A DNA stretch of 64,000 nt, from positions 278,525 through 342,524 of the forward strand of contig DATIFN010000010.1 of NCBI GenBank assembly GCA_035455245.1. The letters are read 5' to 3'. The DNA is from UBA8516 sp035455245. GTDB taxonomy: Archaea; Thermoproteota; Nitrososphaeria; Nitrososphaerales; Nitrosopumilaceae. Numbering within the stretch: the stretch's first letter is position 1; each line of letters starts with the position of its first letter. The notes beneath the pieces are model-generated. The model worked only from the letters and a program-made list of their open reading frames with translations, was not told the DNA's origin and made no database searches. Below, one piece after another: positions 35,040 through 43,479 of the stretch. The position numbers and the translations under genes were made by a program.

Positions 35040-35785
35040 TTCAACTTACAATTATCAAAATAACAGGATACGGACCATGGACACTTACTCTTGGAAGTGA
35101 TAGAGAACATAAACTACAAATGCTCCAATCCTCTTTATACGGAGAAACCCAAAAACTCTTTTCAGAAAAAAATTGTCTTGTTTTTTCTAATCGATTTGAT
35201 GAGTTATTTGCAATTACAAATGGTCTTTCCCTAAATGACCACATAGAAATAAAAAAGAAACTAAAAAAATCATTTGAACTTGACCTTTCTATGACAATAG
35301 GGAATGGACAGACTCCATTTGAAGCCAACCTTGAAGCAGATAAGGCAAGAAAATCTAAAACTTTCTTAAACGAAGAACTTAACATATTTGGTTTTATGGA
35401 TGGGAAATCGGAACAAACAGTAAACATCATGCACATGGATGTAGATGGCTCTACGTCAATATCCGCAAAAAAATCTGCATATGAAATTTCTTCATTAATT
35501 TTTAAATTATATTCCGATATGTCGGAATTCTTCTTGGTTCAAAATTCACTTACATTTTTTATGGGAGGAGATAATTTTATGATCATTTCATCTTCAACAG
35601 CAAAAGAGAACGCAACAAAATTTCTAGAATCGATAGAAAAAAAATATGGTGTTTCTATGAATTGTGGAATAGGAGCTGCAAAGACCGCAAGGGAAGCTGC
35701 TTCTCTAGCAACAAAATCTCTTGACACAATAAGAGAAATGAGGGATTCTGGTAAAAAACAACGCGTGCTTGAATTGACATGCTGA
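35036..35785 (+). CDS. arfA: GTP cyclohydrolase III (ArfA)
   Basis: First enzyme of archaeal riboflavin and F420 synthesis; it opens the GTP ring to a formamidopyrimidine. The 249 residues match the family: IKITGYGPWTLTLGSDREHKLQMLQSSLY, a metal-binding MHMDVDGSTS and FFMGGDNFMIIS, both resembling nucleotide-cyclase palm domains. It overlaps ribH and the next amidohydrolase gene. Confidence 0.94.
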   Translation: MIQLTIIKITGYGPWTLTLGSDREHKLQMLQSSLYGETQKLFSEKNCLVFSNRFDELFAITNGLSLNDHIEIKKKLKKSFELDLSMTIGNGQTPFEANLEADKARKSKTFLNEELNIFGFMDGKSEQTVNIMHMDVDGSTSISAKKSAYEISSLIFKLYSDMSEFFLVQNSLTFFMGGDNFMIISSSTAKENATKFLESIEKKYGVSMNCGIGAAKTAREAASLATKSLDTIREMRDSGKKQRVLELTC

Positions 35786-36972
35786 TAAAAAATGTCAGTG
35801 TGCTTTTCGGTGGAGAACTAGAATATTTTCAACATACCAACATACGGATTTCGGGTCAATTTTTTGAAAAACTAGGTACTAACCTCAAGCCAATACAAAA
35901 TGAAGAAGTTCTTGATTGTGAGGGTCTCCTAGTAATTCCAGGTTTTGTCAATGCCCACACTCATGTTGGCGATTCAATAGCAAAAGATATTGGCATAGAC
36001 CAGGGAGTAGAAGAAAAAATCCACCCAATTATGGGTTTTAAACAAAAGATTCTACAAAATACCAAATCATCTCATCTTACAAATTTTATCAGAAATTCCT
36101 GCATTTCTATGATAAAAAAGGGAATAACAACTTTCATCGATTTTAGGGAAGGGGGACTTGGAGGAATAGATATCTTACAAAATGCAGTATCTAATCTTCC
36201 AATAAGATCTATTATTCTCGGAAGAATAGATTATTACCAAGACTCTAAATTAATTAAAAAAAATACATCATTTCCGGATTCTAAAAAAAATGAACTTTCT
36301 AGAATATTACAAAAATGCGATGGACTTGGAATAAGTGGTCCAAATGAAAATAGTGATTCAATGCTAAAATATTATTCGCAGACCAAAAAACTAAGGGCCA
36401 TTCATTCCGCAGAAACGATTGAAAGTTGTGAAATTTCAAAAAAGACAACTGGAAGAACAGAAACTCAAAGAGCAATGATCCTTAAACCACATTTTTTGGT
36501 TCATATGACACACGCTTCAAAAAAAGATCTTTTACTTGCTTCAAAAAATAAAACTAGTATTGTTATTTGTCCCAGAGCAAATGCCTCTCTTGCAGAAGGA
36601 ATTCCGGATGTAAATTTAATGATTCAAAGTGGATGTAACATAACCCTAGGGACAGATAATATAATGATAAACTCTCCAGACATGTTTAGGGAAATGGATT
36701 ATCTTTGGAACGTCTCTATGGGTACACAACAAAAGCGATTTTCTCCAAAATCTATACTAAAAATGGCTACAGTAAATGCAGGAAAGATGCTTCAAAATAA
36801 AAAAATTGGTTCAATTCAACCTAATAATTTAGCCGATTGTATTTTCATAGATAAACATCAAATCGATTTAGAACCAATGCACAATCCATACGCATCAATT
36901 GTGCATAGAGCATCTGAAACGGTAATCAAAGCTGTAATGATTGGTGGTAAAATAATAAATGGTAAAATCTAG
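35779..36972 (+). CDS. Zinc aminohydrolase-type amidohydrolase in the riboflavin cluster
   Basis: A 397-residue metal-dependent hydrolase of the TrzN/SAH-deaminase branch. Metal and catalytic residues are visible: H60 and H62 (NAHTHVGDS), H209 with E212 (IHSAET), H242 (HMTHA) and D293 (GTDN). The HxxE and GTDN patterns are typical of deaminases acting on heterocyclic amines. The gene overlaps arfA at its 5' end and arfC at its 3' end, so it is part of the riboflavin operon. It is a candidate for the pyrimidine deaminase of the pathway, or less likely the formamide hydrolase step. Confidence 0.8.
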   Translation: MLIKNVSVLFGGELEYFQHTNIRISGQFFEKLGTNLKPIQNEEVLDCEGLLVIPGFVNAHTHVGDSIAKDIGIDQGVEEKIHPIMGFKQKILQNTKSSHLTNFIRNSCISMIKKGITTFIDFREGGLGGIDILQNAVSNLPIRSIILGRIDYYQDSKLIKKNTSFPDSKKNELSRILQKCDGLGISGPNENSDSMLKYYSQTKKLRAIHSAETIESCEISKKTTGRTETQRAMILKPHFLVHMTHASKKDLLLASKNKTSIVICPRANASLAEGIPDVNLMIQSGCNITLGTDNIMINSPDMFREMDYLWNVSMGTQQKRFSPKSILKMATVNAGKMLQNKKIGSIQPNNLADCIFIDKHQIDLEPMHNPYASIVHRASETVIKAVMIGGKIINGKI

Positions 36973-37612
36973 ACCGTATGTATTACTTAGTGCCGCAGTA
37001 AGCTTAGATGGAAAAATAGCATCAAAAACTGGTGATTCTAAACTATCTTCAAAAAAAGACCTTGTGAGAGTACATAAACTTAGGTCAAATGTTGATGCAA
37101 TACTTGTTGGAAAACGTACAATAATACATGATGATCCCTCCTTGACAGTCAGATACGTAAAAGGGCAAAGTCCTATTAGAATAATTTTGGATTCTAATGG
37201 CAGTATAAAATCTAGTTCAAAAATCATCCAAACGTGTAGAAAAATTCCAACAATAATAGTTGTAACTGAAGCCATTTCTAAAAAAAATATTGCCAGATTA
37301 CAACGTCATGGCCTTGAGGTTATAAAATGTGGTCGTAGAGAAATAAACCTAAAAAAATTATTGCATATTTTGAAAAAGAAAAACATAAAAAAACTTTTAG
37401 TTGAAGGTGGTGGAACAACTAATTGGTCATTTTTCAAGAATGGTCTTATTGATGAAATTATAATAACACTTACCCCCTTCATACTTGGCGGTAAGGAGGC
37501 AATTTCATTAGTCGAAGGTGATGGTTTTAGTAAAATCTCAAAATCTCGTTCTTTCAAACTAAAAAGTATACGTCGTATAAAAAATGAGTTAGTAATCAGA
37601 TACGTTGTTTAG
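36959..37612 (+). CDS. arfC: Diaminopyrimidine reductase ArfC (RibD C-terminal type)
   Basis: NADPH-dependent reductase that turns the ribosylamino-pyrimidine phosphate into its ribityl form. The 217 residues are a stand-alone RibD reductase domain: YVLLSAAVSLDGKIAS, LRSNVDAILVGKRTIIHDDPSLTVR, PIRIILDS, LLVEGGGTTNWSFF, ITLTPFILGG. No deaminase domain is fused to it, so the deaminase must be elsewhere. It overlaps the amidohydrolase gene and closes the cluster, meeting tfe tail to tail. Confidence 0.93.
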   Translation: MVKSRPYVLLSAAVSLDGKIASKTGDSKLSSKKDLVRVHKLRSNVDAILVGKRTIIHDDPSLTVRYVKGQSPIRIILDSNGSIKSSSKIIQTCRKIPTIIVVTEAISKKNIARLQRHGLEVIKCGRREINLKKLLHILKKKNIKKLLVEGGGTTNWSFFKNGLIDEIIITLTPFILGGKEAISLVEGDGFSKISKSRSFKLKSIRRIKNELVIRYVV

Positions 37613-38118
37613 TTTTTTAGATCCTCACGTAATTCATCAATCTTGTACTGAAGTGCTTTTTTGAGTTTATCATTTTTTGTTATATTTACAAGATTTCCAC
37701 AGGTAGGGCATTTGAAAGACAAATCCAAAGCCTTCTCAAAGGTAAGTTTTGCACAATCTTCATTACCGCAATGATAAAACTCTGCAGAATTTTCATAATC
37801 GAATCTTTGCTGTAGTCTTTCAGTTATTTTCTTCTTTTGATTTTCTATGAATTTATCCACTTCATCCTTTCGTGCGCGCCATCGATAAACAAACCATCCT
37901 TTTTTTTCATCCTTTACCCTAATTCCTGTAATCAAAGCCTTCCCAAAAAGATCGTATAACACTTTTCTCACTATATTAATTCTCAAACCTGTAGAACTTG
38001 CAATTTCTTCATCAGTAGCATCTTCTGTATTTAAAAGCGAACGAGCAACTTTGAGATATTCATCTCCTCCAATCAAAGCTGCTATCTTTACAAAAGGATC
38101 CTCATGACTATTTGTCAT
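37609..38118 (-). CDS. tfe: Transcription initiation factor E, alpha subunit
   Basis: Helps open promoters together with TBP, TFB and RNA polymerase. An N-terminal winged helix (KIAALIGGDEYLKVARSLLNTEDATDEEIASSTGL) is followed by a coiled linker and a zinc ribbon (YHCGNEDCAKLTF...FKCPTCGNLV). I prefer the ATG at 38118 (MTNSHEDP, 169 residues) because TTAAATATAG at about 38139-38148 is then 25 bases upstream; ATG at 38127 adds three residues. Confidence 0.94.
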   Translation of the reverse strand: MTNSHEDPFVKIAALIGGDEYLKVARSLLNTEDATDEEIASSTGLRINIVRKVLYDLFGKALITGIRVKDEKKGWFVYRWRARKDEVDKFIENQKKKITERLQQRFDYENSAEFYHCGNEDCAKLTFEKALDLSFKCPTCGNLVNITKNDKLKKALQYKIDELREDLKN

Positions 38119-38144
38119 AGGCGTCATTGATTTTGATTCTATAT

Positions 38145-38672
38145 TTAATCAATTGTTTTGTCTATTACTTTTTTTCCTTGTTTAGTAGGAACAATTTCCT
38201 TCTGAGCATTTTCATGCTTTTTAAGAAATTGTCTTCCTTGCAAAACTCTGTCTAATATTACTGCCAAAGCACTGATCTCAGAATGAGGTTGATTGCCAAC
38301 TGCCACATTATAATCTGCTATTTCATATATCTCGCGTGGGACTTTTTCGGCTCCTACCACAATGAGGATCTGCTTCTCTTGTCTTAGCTTATCGATCACA
38401 GAATCAATATTTTCTCCATACATTGTTAGGTGAACAATTTTGTAAGAATCCTTTTTTGATTTTAGAGCTTTTTTCCAGTTATCTATGATTTCTACCTCAA
38501 AGTCACCCCCCCACGTCCTGTTTATATCAGATATGGTTTTTTTGATTTCTGGATTTACTTCCTGCATAAGTATTTTTGAGGCTCCGAAGGCTCTTGAAAC
38601 AAGAGCTACATGCGTTGTCACTCTGTCATCACGTACTACTCTCTGACCTATTCTTAACACTTCAATCTTCAT
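38145..38672 (-). CDS. trm56: tRNA (cytidine-56 2'-O)-methyltransferase
   Basis: SPOUT methyltransferase specific to archaea that modifies C56 in the tRNA T loop. The 175-residue protein has the N-terminal EVLRIGQRVVRDDRVTTHVALVSRAFGA, the middle HLTMYGEN and the cofactor knot ILIVVGAEKVPREIYEIADYNVAVGNQPHSEISALAV. It overlaps the hflX 3' end by 11 bases, so the two are co-transcribed. Confidence 0.93.
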   Translation of the reverse strand: MKIEVLRIGQRVVRDDRVTTHVALVSRAFGASKILMQEVNPEIKKTISDINRTWGGDFEVEIIDNWKKALKSKKDSYKIVHLTMYGENIDSVIDKLRQEKQILIVVGAEKVPREIYEIADYNVAVGNQPHSEISALAVILDRVLQGRQFLKKHENAQKEIVPTKQGKKVIDKTID

Positions 38673-39789
38673 AATTAATCTTGAATTCTGGTTGAGGTGG
38701 TTTTAATTTTCCAACCACTATTGGTTTACTCTCTAAAATAACTAACAGAAGGTCCTTTAACTGTGAAATATTTTGTTTTGTTGCTGCAGAGATGGGAAGA
38801 CATTTTTTGTTTTCTTTTAGTCCCAAATAATCTACTTTTTCCACAATCTCATCTGCTAGGACAAGATCTGATTTATTTAACACAAAAATTATTTTGTCTT
38901 GGTTTACACCAAGTTCTTCCAAAGTGCCTATACAACTTCTGAATTTCTTCTTTAATTCAAAAATGGGATCACTGATGTCAATTACAAGTATCACCACATC
39001 TGTGTAGATAAGTTCCTCAAGTGTAGATTTGAAAGCTTCAATCATATATGCAGGAAGCCTGCTTATGAATCCAACAGTATCAGATATCAGAACCTCAGTT
39101 TTTGAAAGCTTGATTTTTCTTGTTGTTGTAGAAAGAGTTGTGAAGAGTTTTGGATTTTCTTCTTGTTTCTCACCAGTAATGGCATTAAAGAGAGTCGTCT
39201 TTCCAGCTGAAGTATAGCCTGCTAGCGAGATAGTTTTGAATCCCATCCTGTCTCTACTTTGTCTATGTAGTGCGCGTTGTTTTCCCACTTTTACTAATTT
39301 TGATTTTATAGCAGTCATTCTATTTTTGATATCGTTGAAATAAACATCAACTTCGAATTTTCCAATTCCCATGAAACCTGGTTGTTCTCCCATTTTTGCC
39401 AACCTGACCTTTTCCTTTGCATGTGACATTTCATATCTTAGTTGGGCCATTTTTACCTGTAATTTTGATTCTGAACTTGTTGCATTACGATCAAATATTT
39501 CAAGAATCAAAGATTCTCTATCCATTATGTTGATTTTTAGCTTGGAAGCAAGGTTATAGTTCTGACTTGGCTTAAGATATTCATCAAAAATTATGACATC
39601 GGGTCTCGTTGATTTTATTAAATCATTTATTTCTTCTACTTTCCCTTCACCGATACCAAACTTTGCTTTGTTAAGAAATTTCTGTTTGATTATTTTGAAA
39701 ACTTGGTATCCTGCCGATTCACAAAGGGCAAGAGCCTCTTTTACGATGTCTTCCCTGTCATAGGTGATCAGAATAGCCTGGCTTTTCAT
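38662..39789 (-). CDS. hflX: HflX-family GTPase
   Basis: Ribosome-associated GTPase that rescues or splits stalled ribosomes in other organisms. The 375 residues include an N-terminal HflX domain (AKFGIGEGKVEEINDLIKSTRPDVIIFDEYLKPSQ), a coiled segment with GEQPGFMGIGKFEVDV, and a G domain: P-loop GYTSAGKTTLFNAITG, DTVGFISRLP and NKSD. Archaeal members have a related form. It is upstream of and overlapping trm56. Confidence 0.94.
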   Translation of the reverse strand: MKSQAILITYDREDIVKEALALCESAGYQVFKIIKQKFLNKAKFGIGEGKVEEINDLIKSTRPDVIIFDEYLKPSQNYNLASKLKINIMDRESLILEIFDRNATSSESKLQVKMAQLRYEMSHAKEKVRLAKMGEQPGFMGIGKFEVDVYFNDIKNRMTAIKSKLVKVGKQRALHRQSRDRMGFKTISLAGYTSAGKTTLFNAITGEKQEENPKLFTTLSTTTRKIKLSKTEVLISDTVGFISRLPAYMIEAFKSTLEELIYTDVVILVIDISDPIFELKKKFRSCIGTLEELGVNQDKIIFVLNKSDLVLADEIVEKVDYLGLKENKKCLPISAATKQNISQLKDLLLVILESKPIVVGKLKPPQPEFKINYED

Positions 39790-39814
39790 GTTTTAAAAGT
39801 GATATATTCGTGTC

Positions 39815-40858
39815 TTATTGCTTTCGCAAAGTTTTCTCTATTGTCATATTCATGACTATTTCAGAGATATCACTTGCATATTCTGAAATTCTTCGTATGT
39901 TTTCAACCATTCTTCTTACACGATAAACTTCTTCATCATCTCTTAACGATTTAATGCTCTCCAATACCTTTTTTTCATATTTTGTAATCTCAGCTGATTT
40001 TTCGATGGAATTTTCTGCTTGAATAAAATCCTTCTTGAATAAAGATAGGCAGGCCTGATCAAGAACTGATAAGGAAAAGTTACTCATCTCCCGAATTCCC
40101 TCCATCACTGATTTCCTTATGGGTTTTTTGAACTCTAAAAGATCCCTAGCTATGCCTACTGCATGGTCACCAACTCTTTCTATGTTTTTTACAATTACTC
40201 TATATCCCAGACAACTTCTTGCATTTTCAAAGCCCATGTCTTTTAGCATATGCTCATTTTGAATCGCAATTTTTAGCTGTCTTATAATGTAAAAGCTAAA
40301 TCTATCTACTTCATCATCACTGTTGATGACCTCATTTGCAAGATCAAAATTTGCCTCTTCAAGCGCAAGGAGTGCATCATTCAACATGGATTTTGCAATA
40401 AGAAGCATTCTTTTGAATGCACCATCTATTGAAAGCTCAAACAGATTTATCAATACTTGAATTGTAATCCCATCAGTAGAATCTGCAATTATTTCCGTAC
40501 CCATAAGCACTCTTCTAACGGCTTCTTTTACTGCAAATCTTTGTGATGGTTTTAATCTACCTATTTTTGGTTTAACATTTATGGTTTTGAATCCAAGAAA
40601 ATATAATGAAACCAGCTTGCGTACAATAGCTGAACTTTCTTCATCAGGATTTATCTCAAAGGTAGCATCTTCGGTTTCGATTACTTTGGTATGACGTTTT
40701 GATGGGGTAATTTGTAGTGTTGATGTCCCCTGTCTTACTATTGTAACTTGGTCCCCCTGTTTTAGTCCCAAATCCATTATCCATTCTTTTGGTAACGAAA
40801 CAATATAGGATGATTTTCCAGTAAACTGAATTTTTCTCATTTCTTCAGTATTTGTCAT
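39815..40858 (-). CDS. PhoU-family regulator with AbrB domain
   Basis: A 347-residue protein. Residues 1-50 are a SpoVT-AbrB DNA-binding fold (RKIQFTGKSSYIVSLPKEWIMDLGLKQGDQVTIV). The rest contains two PhoU three-helix repeats (FELSIDGAFKRMLLIAKSMLND...IERVGDHAVGIARDLLEF and the C-terminal one with MVENIRRISEYASDISEI). PhoU proteins regulate phosphate uptake; the added AbrB domain suggests direct DNA binding. No Pst transporter is nearby. Palindromes over its promoter may be autoregulatory sites. Confidence 0.88.
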   Translation of the reverse strand: MTNTEEMRKIQFTGKSSYIVSLPKEWIMDLGLKQGDQVTIVRQGTSTLQITPSKRHTKVIETEDATFEINPDEESSAIVRKLVSLYFLGFKTINVKPKIGRLKPSQRFAVKEAVRRVLMGTEIIADSTDGITIQVLINLFELSIDGAFKRMLLIAKSMLNDALLALEEANFDLANEVINSDDEVDRFSFYIIRQLKIAIQNEHMLKDMGFENARSCLGYRVIVKNIERVGDHAVGIARDLLEFKKPIRKSVMEGIREMSNFSLSVLDQACLSLFKKDFIQAENSIEKSAEITKYEKKVLESIKSLRDDEEVYRVRRMVENIRRISEYASDISEIVMNMTIEKTLRKQ

Positions 40859-40879
40859 ATGACATCTTATCCCGCCCCT

Positions 40880-40910
40880 ACTATATAGTTATTTTAAAAT
40901 GCTATATAGT
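40880..40910. promoter_or_regulatory. Palindromic promoter elements before the PhoU gene
   Basis: ACTATATAGT (40880-40889) is a perfect palindrome lying 22-31 bases before the phoU-like start, so it doubles as its TATA box. ATTTTAAAAT (40891-40900) is a second palindrome, and GCTATATAGT (40901-40910) repeats the first 21 bases away. A further GCTATAAA at 40913-40920 may serve the divergent PUA gene. Confidence 0.5.
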
Positions 40911-40963
40911 ATGCTATAAAATGACAAAAATAATTAGGACCATTTGATTGCAACACTATTGAT

Positions 40964-41422
40964 TTGGATTCAGTTCTCAAAATGAAACATACCATTGATG
41001 CACTTTTTGGTCCGGGAGTTTCAAAATACCTGCCAAAAGAAATCGATATAAAATATTCTAAAAGAACTGGACGCATTCAACATGTATTTCAAAATGGAAA
41101 ACTTCTTTGTACGTTAAGAATTGATGGAGGATTAGCAATTACGCCACTTTTTGCACAGATGTTGTTGAAAAGTAAAAAATTCAGAGAAAACTGTCTCGAA
41201 GTAGATGAGGATTCAAAACCTTTTGTAGAAAAAGGAAGCTCTGTTTTCTGCAATCATGTTACTTGGTGCGGAAAAAATATCCTAATTGGAGCAGATGTTT
41301 CAGTTCTCTACAAAGACACCGTGATTGCGGTGGGCAGGGCTGTCCTCTCTTCACGAATGATTAAAAGTCTAAAACATGGCGTGGCTGTTAAGATCAGAGA
41401 TAGTTTAAAAAGTCCAACCTGA
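40964..41422 (+). CDS. PUA-domain RNA-binding protein
   Basis: A 152-residue protein with a C-terminal PUA domain (GSSVFCNHVTWCGKNILIGADVSVLYKDTVIAVGRAVLSSRMIKSLKHGVAVKIRD) and an N-terminal alpha/beta part seen in stand-alone archaeal PUA proteins. It probably binds RNA, in tRNA modification or translation. The NAC gene follows 14 bases later, a pairing found in other archaea. TTG at 40964 or ATG at 40982 (MKHTIDALFG) could be the start. Confidence 0.82.
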   Translation: MDSVLKMKHTIDALFGPGVSKYLPKEIDIKYSKRTGRIQHVFQNGKLLCTLRIDGGLAITPLFAQMLLKSKKFRENCLEVDEDSKPFVEKGSSVFCNHVTWCGKNILIGADVSVLYKDTVIAVGRAVLSSRMIKSLKHGVAVKIRDSLKSPT

Positions 41423-41436
41423 TCAGTGGATCATAC

Positions 41437-41778
41437 ATGATGCGTGGAGGAAACCGCGAGATGCGGAGAATGTTAGACAAAATGGGTCTGGAGATGAAAG
41501 AAATCTCTAACGTACAAGAAGTAATTATCAAAACTGACAAAAAAGAGATTATTATACCAAAACCGGCAGTATCAGAAATGAAATCAAAAGATAATTCTAT
41601 TTTCCAAGTTATAGCAGAAAGCTATGAAGAAAGGGAATTAGAAATACCTGTATTTAGTGAGGAAGACATTATGCTAGTGGCTCAACAAGCAGGTGTTTCA
41701 CAAGAAGCAGCAAATAATGCCCTTATAGAGGCCAAGGGTGATTTGGCAAGAGCGATCTTATTACTTACGACCAAATGA
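41437..41778 (+). CDS. nac: Nascent polypeptide-associated complex protein
   Basis: Homodimeric ribosome-bound chaperone of archaea. The 113 residues have the NAC barrel (NREMRRMLDKMGLEMKEISNVQEVIIKTDKKEIIIPKPAV) and a C-terminal UBA domain (SEEDIMLVAQQAGVSQEAANNALIEAKGDLARAILLL). The start codon is doubled (ATGATG), so 41440 is equally possible. It lies after the PUA gene. Confidence 0.94.
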   Translation: MMRGGNREMRRMLDKMGLEMKEISNVQEVIIKTDKKEIIIPKPAVSEMKSKDNSIFQVIAESYEERELEIPVFSEEDIMLVAQQAGVSQEAANNALIEAKGDLARAILLLTTK

Positions 41779-41814
41779 AGGATTTAATAACAGGATTTTG
41801 AGGTTTTAGCCATA

Positions 41815-42147
41815 ATGAGTGAAGTCGCCGTTTCTAAGGTTGAGGGAATAATAAAGACCCTCTCCGAACTTGAGGAGAATATTGATTCATTAAATGAAAA
41901 AGTGGCAGATATGAAAAAGAAACTTCATGCAAGAGCTGAAAAAGAGGTAGAAAATCTTCGAGAAAAGGTAGTTGAAATGGCCACAAAAGAATCTGAATCC
42001 ATAATATCAAAAGCTAGAGAGGCTGCAAATCAAGACGCAAAAAAAATACTAAATGATGGTGAGAAAAGCCTATCTGAAATTAAGAACAAAATAAGCGAAA
42101 AATTCGACGAAGCCGTAGAAGACACCATTTCTTCTATATTAAAATAA
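41815..42147 (+). CDS. Coiled-coil protein, ATP synthase subunit H-like
   Basis: A 110-residue, highly charged, almost wholly helical protein (EGIIKTLSELEENIDSLNEKVADMKKKL...ESIISKAREAANQDAKKILNDGEKSL). Length and the Ala/Lys/Glu repeat pattern resemble archaeal A-ATPase subunit H, a peripheral stalk component, which is often encoded away from the main ATP synthase operon. Coiled coils are easily misassigned, so this is tentative. Confidence 0.5.
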   Translation: MSEVAVSKVEGIIKTLSELEENIDSLNEKVADMKKKLHARAEKEVENLREKVVEMATKESESIISKAREAANQDAKKILNDGEKSLSEIKNKISEKFDEAVEDTISSILK

Positions 42148-42261
42148 GAATAAAGCCTTAAATTTTACTTACGGTAAAGATAAATCATAGCATACCACTC
42201 TCAAAACAGTATTGCGGTAGCAACAGTTTATGGTAGATCTTATTTCAAATTTGTAAGAACA

Positions 42262-42840
42262 TTGCAATACTTGAAAATTAATTATGATTCAATATTGCCA
42301 AACGAAATTAATCGATCTGATAAAAGACTCATTCTTACGACTACACGTGATATACCAAGAATTGATACTGACTTGGTGTTATATGAAGAAGAATTTGATA
42401 CGGATCCCACAATAGTCAATGGATTAATTATACAAAAATTTGAATCAGGGATGCATGAAAATTCTCTTGTAATAGGACTAGATCCTGGTAATAGAATAGG
42501 GCTATCTATATTTTATTATCAAAAGGAAATCGAAAGTTCAACATATACATCACTCGAAGAATTGATATCTCATATCGTAAAAATTTTAGCTGGGTTAAAG
42601 GCTGATAGAAAAATTGTAAAAATAGGAAATGGAAACATGAGGATAGCGCGACAAATAACTAATCTTTTGAATTTGAAATTCTGTTCTCATTTTGAATTGG
42701 AATTTGTTGATGAGCGTAAAACTTCTTTGAGGACAAAAAATTATAACAAAAGAGGGGAACGTGACAAAATGTCTGCGAGATATATATCACAAAGAGAGGG
42801 TTATCGGCATCTTGTTTTGCCGCTGTCTAGAATAGGATGA
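42262..42840 (+). CDS. Divergent RuvX/YqgF-like RNase H-fold protein
   Basis: Not a standard family to my knowledge, but the three YqgF-type acidic motifs are present: GLDPGNRIGLSIFY, FVDERKTSLRT and RDKMSARYISQREG. YqgF/RuvX proteins are nucleases involved in rRNA maturation or recombination. The first usable start codon is TTG at 42262. However, the frame stays open upstream to 42184 and reads like protein (AYHSQNSIAVATVYGRSYFK), with no ATG, GTG or TTG. A TATA-like CTTAAATTTTA at 42157-42167 lies 25 bases before an ATA at 42187, so a non-canonical start is possible. Confidence 0.65.
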   Translation: MQYLKINYDSILPNEINRSDKRLILTTTRDIPRIDTDLVLYEEEFDTDPTIVNGLIIQKFESGMHENSLVIGLDPGNRIGLSIFYYQKEIESSTYTSLEELISHIVKILAGLKADRKIVKIGNGNMRIARQITNLLNLKFCSHFELEFVDERKTSLRTKNYNKRGERDKMSARYISQREGYRHLVLPLSRIG

Positions 42841-43024
42841 TTCTAAAATTTTTATATTTGATTTGATTTTTAAAAAATGTTTATTAGGATCTTTGAAATT
42901 TTTTTGTAAAAAATGAAAATTTCTAATTTTTTAAAAAACATACATTTTTATATAGCTTTTTTTATTTTTTCTGAAAACTCTGTAATGGTTCATGAGGGAT
43001 CCATATAAAAATTTTATAAAATTG

Positions 43025-43049
43025 TCACTATTGATATAAGAAATAGTGA
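43025..43049. promoter_or_regulatory. Inverted repeat in the AT-rich gap before the zinc-ribbon gene
   Basis: TCACTATT (43025-43032) and AATAGTGA (43042-43049) are perfect 8-base arms around GATATAAGA. They lie about 50-73 bases before the GTG at 43098, within a 257-base, very AT-rich gap (42841-43097) that holds no gene I can see. It could be an operator or an RNA hairpin. Confidence 0.35.
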
Positions 43050-43097
43050 TCCACGCTTAAATAGTTAGTAATACTATAAGTAATTACAAAAGGAAAG

Positions 43098-43463
43098 GTG
43101 AAAGAAAAATTGACATGTAAAGGAATATGCACAAGATACAAGGCACAGAAGCCGGTGGGTACTGGTCGCTATGCATCAGGACAGAAAAGATGCCAGATTT
43201 GTGAAATTTTCATAAAATGGGAAGGACTCTGGTGTCCATGCTGTGGATACAGATTGCGAACGAAACCAAGAAACCTAAAATACAAAGCAAAATTGCGTGC
43301 TAGAGTCGAAGCTGATTCTCAACTAGAAGCTGTTGCTGTAAAGGCTGCGGAAGTGGAAGAGATAGAAGTAGAGGCAGTGGCAGTAAAAAAGCCTACAAAA
43401 AGAACTAAAACGGCGAAGGCTATGAAGAAAGTAGCAATTGCGCCGGTAGTAATAAAGGCGTAG
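43098..43463 (+). CDS. Zinc-ribbon protein with A/V/K-rich tail
   Basis: A 121-residue protein of unknown function. The N-terminal 55 residues hold several cysteines (LTCKGICTRYK, KRCQICEIFIKWEGLWCPCCGYRLRTKP), likely a zinc ribbon. From about residue 60 on it is a low-complexity tail of Ala, Val, Glu and Lys (EAVAVKKPTKRTKTAKAMKK). The tail resembles those of basic nucleic-acid-binding proteins. The start is GTG just after AAAGGAAAG. Confidence 0.65.
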   Translation: MKEKLTCKGICTRYKAQKPVGTGRYASGQKRCQICEIFIKWEGLWCPCCGYRLRTKPRNLKYKAKLRARVEADSQLEAVAVKAAEVEEIEVEAVAVKKPTKRTKTAKAMKKVAIAPVVIKA

Positions 43464-43479
43464 CTGACGTAGGCTATTG

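Noticed and set aside
42841..43097. Possible small RNA gene in the AT-rich gap
   Set aside because: Only one 8-base inverted repeat was found and no RNA family signature or GC-rich stem; it is listed only as a regulatory candidate.
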